From contig JAQVMQ010000002.1 of the NCBI GenBank assembly GCA_028703535.1, positions 1 through 36,629 of the forward strand: a stretch of 36,629 nucleotides of DNA, written 5' to 3'. Positions 35,361-36,629 of the stretch are shown here, in pieces. The stretch's first letter is position 1; each line of letters opens with the position of its first letter. Under the pieces are notes generated by a model. The model saw only the letters and a list, made by a program, of their open reading frames with translations. It was not told the origin of the DNA and ran no database searches. The position numbers and the translations under genes were made by a program. This DNA is from Candidatus Omnitrophota bacterium (GTDB lineage Bacteria > Omnitrophota > Gorgyraeia > Duberdicusellales > 4484-171).

Positions 35361-35389
35361 AGTATAACATATGTATACATGTATTACAA
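35361..35389 (-). promoter_or_regulatory. Toxin-antitoxin promoter with operator palindrome in its spacer
   Basis: On the minus strand TTGTAA (35389-35384) and TATACT (35366-35361) are spaced by 17 bases. The spacer contains the perfect palindrome ATGTATACAT at 35371-35380, flanked by related GTAT/ATAC half-sites. This is the expected place for ribbon-helix-helix dimers to bind and block RNA polymerase. Confidence 0.7.
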
Positions 35390-35430
35390 GATTGAATTTA
35401 GTTTTTTATTAGGGGAAATTATATATCTGT

Positions 35431-35459
35431 GCTAATTAAATATACTCTATTTAATTAGC
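35431..35459. repeat. Perfect 12-bp inverted repeat
   Basis: GCTAATTAAATA at 35431-35442 pairs fully with TATTTAATTAGC at 35448-35459 around the loop TACTC. Confidence 0.8.
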
Positions 35460-35611
35460 TGTTTGGGTATTTTTGAAGGTTGATAAAAGGAATCGGGTGG
35501 AAATAAAAATATTTCTATTTTTAGGTATTAATTTTGACAAATTTATAAGTTTTCAAACATGAGAGTCATTTATTGTCTTTTGAACAATAGAACAATTGAA
35601 TATTAGACCGC

Positions 35612-35639
35612 AATTGAGCATATGCTCTATTGCTCAATT
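35612..35639. repeat. 9-bp inverted repeat in an ATTGAGCA-type repeat patch
   Basis: AATTGAGCA at 35612-35620 and TGCTCAATT at 35631-35639 are exact complements. The surroundings (35581-35640) contain further variants of the same unit (GAACAATAG, AACAATTGAA, GCTCTATTGCTC), as if built from short degenerate repeats. Confidence 0.7.
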
Positions 35640-35646
35640 ATTCGGG

Positions 35647-35669
35647 TTTTTTCGCTTTTGGCGAAAAAA
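35647..35669. terminator. Bidirectional terminator-like hairpin
   Basis: TTTTTTCGC at 35647-35655 and GCGAAAAAA at 35661-35669 form a 9-bp stem with a 5-base loop (TTTTG). The T/A runs at both ends would give a U-tract in either direction. Confidence 0.5.
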
Positions 35670-35760
35670 ACTGCTTATATAGGTCTTGTACGAATTATAT
35701 TGCCGAATCAGATACACGCAAGTAAAAAGAAGAATTTATAATATGATCCGGCTGCGATTC

Positions 35761-35791
35761 AGCATTGCAGGTTTAATAAGCCTGCAATGCT
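35761..35791. repeat. Perfect 11-bp inverted repeat, GC-richer
   Basis: AGCATTGCAGG at 35761-35771 and CCTGCAATGCT at 35781-35791 pair completely, and two or three inner bases can also pair. No T-run follows. It may be a palindromic interspersed repeat or the end of a decayed mobile element. Confidence 0.7.
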
Positions 35792-36032
35792 TCCCTGCGT
35801 CCTCTCCCTCGCAAAAATATAAACGAATAAGAAAGAAAATATTATTTTTTCTTTGTTTCTCGGAAATACGCGGGATTTTACCGCTGTAGAATCCTGAAAG
35901 AAATTGAAGGGTCGAAAAATTTTTTATTTAATTCTGGATTCCCTCCGATTCTTCTAATGGGGAAGTATAATGGGTTTTAGCAAAGAGATTTATGGTACAT
36001 AAGAAGTGTGTAGGAATAATGCAAAAGCGGGC

Positions 36033-36062
36033 TTGACAGAGTCGGGGGGGGGGGGATAAAAT
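36033..36062 (+). promoter_or_regulatory. Promoter with a G12 homopolymer in the spacer
   Basis: Consensus -35 TTGACA at 36033-36038 and -10 TAAAAT at 36057-36062 are separated by 18 bases, of which twelve (36044-36055) are consecutive G. The start site would be near 36069, about 44 bases before the ATG of the RiPP-precursor-like ORF. The 17-base version of the same hexamers is seen at 773-801. Slippage in the G-tract would change spacing and promoter strength, the standard mechanism of phase-variable promoters. Confidence 0.55.
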
Positions 36063-36112
36063 ACAAATGAGTAGTAAGCAGTAAGGAATAAGAAGAAAAA
36101 AGTGAAGTTGAG

Positions 36113-36352
36113 ATGAGAAAGAAAACCGGACACCATAATTTAAATAATAGCCGGTCCCGAGAGCGAAGCGCATCGGGAAAGACAATCAAACAAAACTGGT
36201 CAAAACCCGAACTAACAAAAATAAAGCTCAACCCGGAACAGGCGGTATTGAGTTGCTGCGCCCAGACTGAGCGTGGTCAGATAATCAATAGTTTTAACCA
36301 GTGCTCGTACTATTGCGGGTCGGGAGGGGGGGTCGCTGGCGTGAGCAGTTAG
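36113..36352 (+). CDS. Candidate RiPP precursor peptide (KPEL...PEQAVL...CC)
   Basis: A 79-residue ORF. Residues 1-25 are basic and Ser/Arg-rich; 29-46 read WSKPELTKIKLNPEQAVL, a compact amphipathic block of the type found in leaders recognised by PqqD-like proteins. The tail 47-79 has C48-C49, C64 and C68, then GSGGGVAGVSS: a Cys/Gly-rich core with a C-terminal serine. The body of the peptide is cysteine-, glycine- and asparagine-rich in a way not expected from random AT-rich DNA, and codon choice (CCC, CTC, CCG, CTA) is more GC-rich than neighbouring genes. The ribosome binding site is weak (GAAG 5 bases before the ATG). There is no maturase next to it; the PqqD and radical SAM genes at 17802-21444 are the likely partners. 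Function is inferred from pattern alone. Confidence 0.6.
   Translation: MRKKTGHHNLNNSRSRERSASGKTIKQNWSKPELTKIKLNPEQAVLSCCAQTERGQIINSFNQCSYYCGSGGGVAGVSS
36155..36178. repeat. Inverted repeat inside the precursor-like ORF
   Basis: TCCCGA at 36155-36160 and TCGGGA at 36173-36178 flank a GAAGCG-containing loop. The arm-loop composition is like small palindromic repeats scattered in many uncultivated bacterial genomes; it encodes residues 15-22 of the ORF (SRERSASG) and may have been inserted into the leader. Confidence 0.55.
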
Positions 36353-36360
36353 CAGTCCTT

Positions 36361-36383
36361 TCCCGTTCATTTTATTTACGGGA
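36361..36383 (+). terminator. Hairpin just after the precursor-like ORF
   Basis: TCCCGT at 36361-36366 and ACGGGA at 36378-36383 form a 6-bp stem 9 bases after the stop codon. There is no strong T-run behind it. The remaining sequence to the window end (to 36629) has no supported gene, only short hairpins (TCAGCC/GGCTGA near 36430; CCGGTT/AACCGG at 36564-36585). Confidence 0.35.
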
Positions 36384-36629
36384 CCAGCTTTATCTTTAAC
36401 ATTAAGGTTACTGGTTTTTCATTTTCCTCCAGAGGCGGATCAGCCTTTGGCTGAGGCAATTTGGAGTTCTCCTACGCTAAATGAATAGCTTCGTAGAATA
36501 AAATTTGGAGCTTTGATACTTTGGTATTTGGAAAATCTTCAAAATATTTTTTCCTCAACGATGCCGGTTGTTCAAGGATAACCGGAACAGAGGGAAAAGA
36601 TAAAGGACACTGCCTGTTGACATGAAATT

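Larger units (their letters stand above)
35390..36112. other. Hairpin-rich stretch without convincing genes
   Basis: About 720 bases with no supported protein until 36113. It holds four separate perfect inverted repeats (35431-35459, 35612-35639, 35647-35669, 35761-35791), many A/T runs and purine-rich segments, and the promoter with a G12 tract at 36033-36062. Open frames here on both strands lack ribosome binding sites and family resemblance. Confidence 0.7.

Noticed and set aside
35581-35640. CRISPR-like array from the repeated ATTGAGCA/GAACAAT units
   Set aside because: Units are short and degenerate with no regular spacers and no cas genes in the window.
35686-35889. 67-codon plus-strand ORF over the 35761 palindrome
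   Set aside because: It crosses the inverted repeat, has no ribosome binding site and no family resemblance.
35928-36231. Two minus-strand ORFs of 84-85 codons overlapping the G-tract and precursor region
   Set aside because: Low-complexity Ser/Leu/Pro/Tyr composition from translating purine-rich DNA backwards, no ribosome binding sites and a run of prolines from the G-tract.

Overview
The window is AT-rich bacterial chromosome with long, tightly packed, mostly plus-strand operons. The gene mix (GH57 amylases with a DUF4912 neighbour, archaeal-type phosphoglycerate mutase, citramalate synthase, PqqD/HPr-kinase-like/radical-SAM sets, RNase Y with YmdB) fits an uncultivated anaerobic bacterium, and Candidatus Omnitrophica or a related PVC-side lineage is my best guess. 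That is an inference from gene content, because no rRNA is present.

Layout. 2-655: 3' part of an AhpF-like/thioredoxin reductase. 773-9233: alpha-glucan block of DUF4912 protein, GH57 branching enzyme, GH57 glucanotransferase/amylase, small DUF2934 protein, GH1 glycosidase, and a cNMP-binding patatin phospholipase. 9420-12017 (minus strand): a ParA-type ATPase fused to a glycogen-binding CBM48/AMPK1 domain, a single-pass membrane protein overlapping it by ATGA, and tRNA m1A methyltransferase. 12122-23113 (plus strand): one apparent operon running from phosphoglycerate mutase, aspartokinase and citramalate synthase through a CYTH protein into a RiPP-like maturation set: HPr-kinase-like protein, PqqD (peptide-recognition fold), three tandem SPASM radical SAM enzymes, and an AlkP-superfamily hydrolase. 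23201-26310: a secreted-thioredoxin/CcdA-type membrane fusion and a fourth, different radical SAM protein. 26451-34648: housekeeping genes (biotin ligase, 5-formyl-THF cyclo-ligase, RNase Y, YmdB, PilZ, DXS, GltX), a tiny lipoprotein and a CBS protein. 34848-35316 (minus strand): a RelE-type toxin/antitoxin pair. 35390-36629: a hairpin-rich, mostly non-coding stretch.

The most interesting signal is in that last stretch. A 79-codon ORF at 36113-36352 carries KPEL...PEQAVL...CC followed by a Cys/Gly-rich tail. This looks like a RiPP precursor whose leader would suit the PqqD/radical-SAM operon, which has no precursor of its own next to it. Its best promoter match has a consensus -35 (TTGACA), a TAAAAT -10 and a spacer made mostly of twelve consecutive G residues, an arrangement typical of phase-variable promoters. 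The proposal is a split, possibly phase-variable RiPP system: maturases constitutive inside a metabolic operon, precursor about 14.7 kb away under an ON/OFF promoter. The second most interesting item is the ParA-CBM48 fusion close to the glycogen enzymes, which could be a glycogen-positioning ATPase.
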